Below are positions 6,344-7,074 of a stretch of 7,074 nucleotides of DNA, one piece after another. The stretch is from Candidatus Aenigmatarchaeota archaeon (GTDB lineage Archaea > Aenigmatarchaeota > Aenigmatarchaeia > PWEA01 > JACRMZ01): the NCBI GenBank assembly GCA_016219455.1, contig JACRMZ010000007.1, positions 1-7,074 on the forward strand, written 5' to 3'. Numbering within the stretch: position 1 is the stretch's first letter; each line of letters opens with the position of its first letter. Both the position numbers and the translations under genes were made by a program. Under the pieces are notes generated by a model that was given only the letters and a program-made list of their open reading frames with translations, did not search any database and was not told the origin of the DNA.

Positions 6344-7074
6344 GAAAAATCAACGTTGCCCTCAGGATGTCTTCACATCCGATTTTCAAGGAGCTTGTGG
6401 ATTTCCCGCCGGAAGGCGTTGAATATAAAATTCCAAAAGGCGTCACGACGCGCGGCGAGGGGGGCCTGGCAAAGCATCTGAAGAGGATTGCGTGGAAAGC
6501 GCTGACATCAATCAAACCGCCGATTTTGAACATTGACGCAACAGGTGCCGATTTGATACACTCATGCCACGGGATGCTCATAGGAAACGACTCGCCCTGG
6601 GTCGTTGATGTCGAACACGCGCCGTCTCTTGCCAATTACAACATAAGGGGCCTTATGAGGGACGAGTACAGGAAAGCAATAGTAAAGATGCTTTTATCTA
6701 AAAATTGCAAGAGGATTCTTGCCTGGACAGAAGCAGCCAAATCCTCGATAGAGAGCTATTATGGCAGCGACGCCTCGGAAAAGACAGAAGTCGTTTATCC
6801 AGCCATCAGGGAATTTGATTTCAGGAAACCGGACAATGCCGATGTGCGTTTCCTTGTTTCCAGCAGGTTCTTCGTTGAAAAGGGCGGTTTGCAGGCACTG
6901 GAAGTGTTCTCTAGGCTCAGGAAAAAATACGATGTGGAGATGACCGTTCTTTCAAAGGTTCCGGCAGAAATAAAATCCAAGTATTCGGATGGTATCACTT
7001 ATGTCGAAAAGCATTTTGCCGAAGAGGGAAAATGGGAGCACATGCTCCAGGAGTATTATGCCAAATCAGACATA
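6340..7074 (+). CDS. GT4-type (GT-B fold) glycosyltransferase, 3' end outside the window
   Basis: 245 residues are visible with no stop before the window ends; a full GT4 protein would need roughly 100-150 more. The first ~165 residues form the acceptor-side Rossmann domain (GGLAKHL near residue 47, IHSCHGM, VDVEHAPSL, then RILAWTEAAK, where GT4 enzymes usually have a 'vSea.k' stretch). VVYPAI marks the link to the donor-binding domain, which begins FLVSSRFFVEKGG, the usual 'GR...EKG' strand and loop. The catalytic E-x7-E of the donor site would lie beyond the window. There is no signal peptide or membrane segment, so it should act in the cytoplasm, adding a sugar from an NDP-sugar to a membrane-linked or soluble acceptor. 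The ATG overlaps the fusion gene's stop (ATGA) and has an AAGGTG site 5 bases upstream, so it is probably translated with the fusion and works in the same pathway. The donor sugar is unknown. Confidence 0.85.
   Translation, partial: MRKINVALRMSSHPIFKELVDFPPEGVEYKIPKGVTTRGEGGLAKHLKRIAWKALTSIKPPILNIDATGADLIHSCHGMLIGNDSPWVVDVEHAPSLANYNIRGLMRDEYRKAIVKMLLSKNCKRILAWTEAAKSSIESYYGSDASEKTEVVYPAIREFDFRKPDNADVRFLVSSRFFVEKGGLQALEVFSRLRKKYDVEMTVLSKVPAEIKSKYSDGITYVEKHFAEEGKWEHMLQEYYAKSDI

Noticed and set aside
1..7074. CRISPR arrays, tRNA or rRNA genes, insertion sequences, toxin-antitoxin pairs
   Set aside because: No repeat-spacer pattern, no tRNA-like or rRNA sequence and no transposase were seen on reading both strands. 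The RHH domain is part of the nucleotidyltransferase and has no toxin partner, so it is not an antitoxin.

Overview
The window looks archaeal, most likely from an uncultivated DPANN-type lineage. The signs are TTTAAA-type TATA boxes at the right distances from start codons, one apparently leaderless gene beside Shine-Dalgarno genes, a secreted lamin-tail-domain protein with a Thr/Ser/Pro linker, and a sugar nucleotidyltransferase carrying a ribbon-helix-helix (RHH) domain. The lineage is an inference; no rRNA or other marker gene is present.

Layout: (1) 2-265 (+) is the C-terminal end of a lysylphosphatidylglycerol-synthase-type/flippase-like membrane protein. (2) 295-1587 (+) encodes a secreted protein with a signal peptide, lamin-tail domain, Thr/Ser/Pro linker, two beta-rich domains and a short amphipathic C-terminus. 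(3) 1589-2404 (-) is a sugar-1-phosphate nucleotidyltransferase with an N-terminal RHH domain. It converges on gene 2 with one base between the stop codons. (4) 2405-2551 is a divergent promoter region with one TATA-like box per direction and an imperfect inverted repeat near the predicted rightward transcription start. (5) 2552-6343 (+) is a single 1263-residue reading frame that joins a B12-binding-type radical SAM enzyme, a family 2 glycosyltransferase with trailing membrane helices, and a GT39/PMT-like integral membrane glycosyltransferase with an exported C-terminal domain. (6) 6340-7074 (+) is a GT4-type glycosyltransferase, overlapping gene 5 by 4 bases (ATGA) and cut by the window edge.

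Taken together this is a cell-surface glycan or glycolipid assembly locus. The nucleotidyltransferase would make an activated sugar. The GT2 module and the GT4 protein would transfer sugars in the cytoplasm, and the GT-C module would transfer a sugar from a lipid-phosphate carrier on the outer face of the membrane. The radical SAM module would chemically alter a sugar or lipid intermediate. The secreted lamin-tail protein has four N-glycosylation sequons and is a possible acceptor or surface partner.

The most notable object is the three-enzyme fusion. Its radical SAM part resembles, from memory, the HpnJ group, which contracts a sugar ring on a lipid-linked substrate in bacterial hopanoid synthesis. 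No substrate can be read from the sequence.
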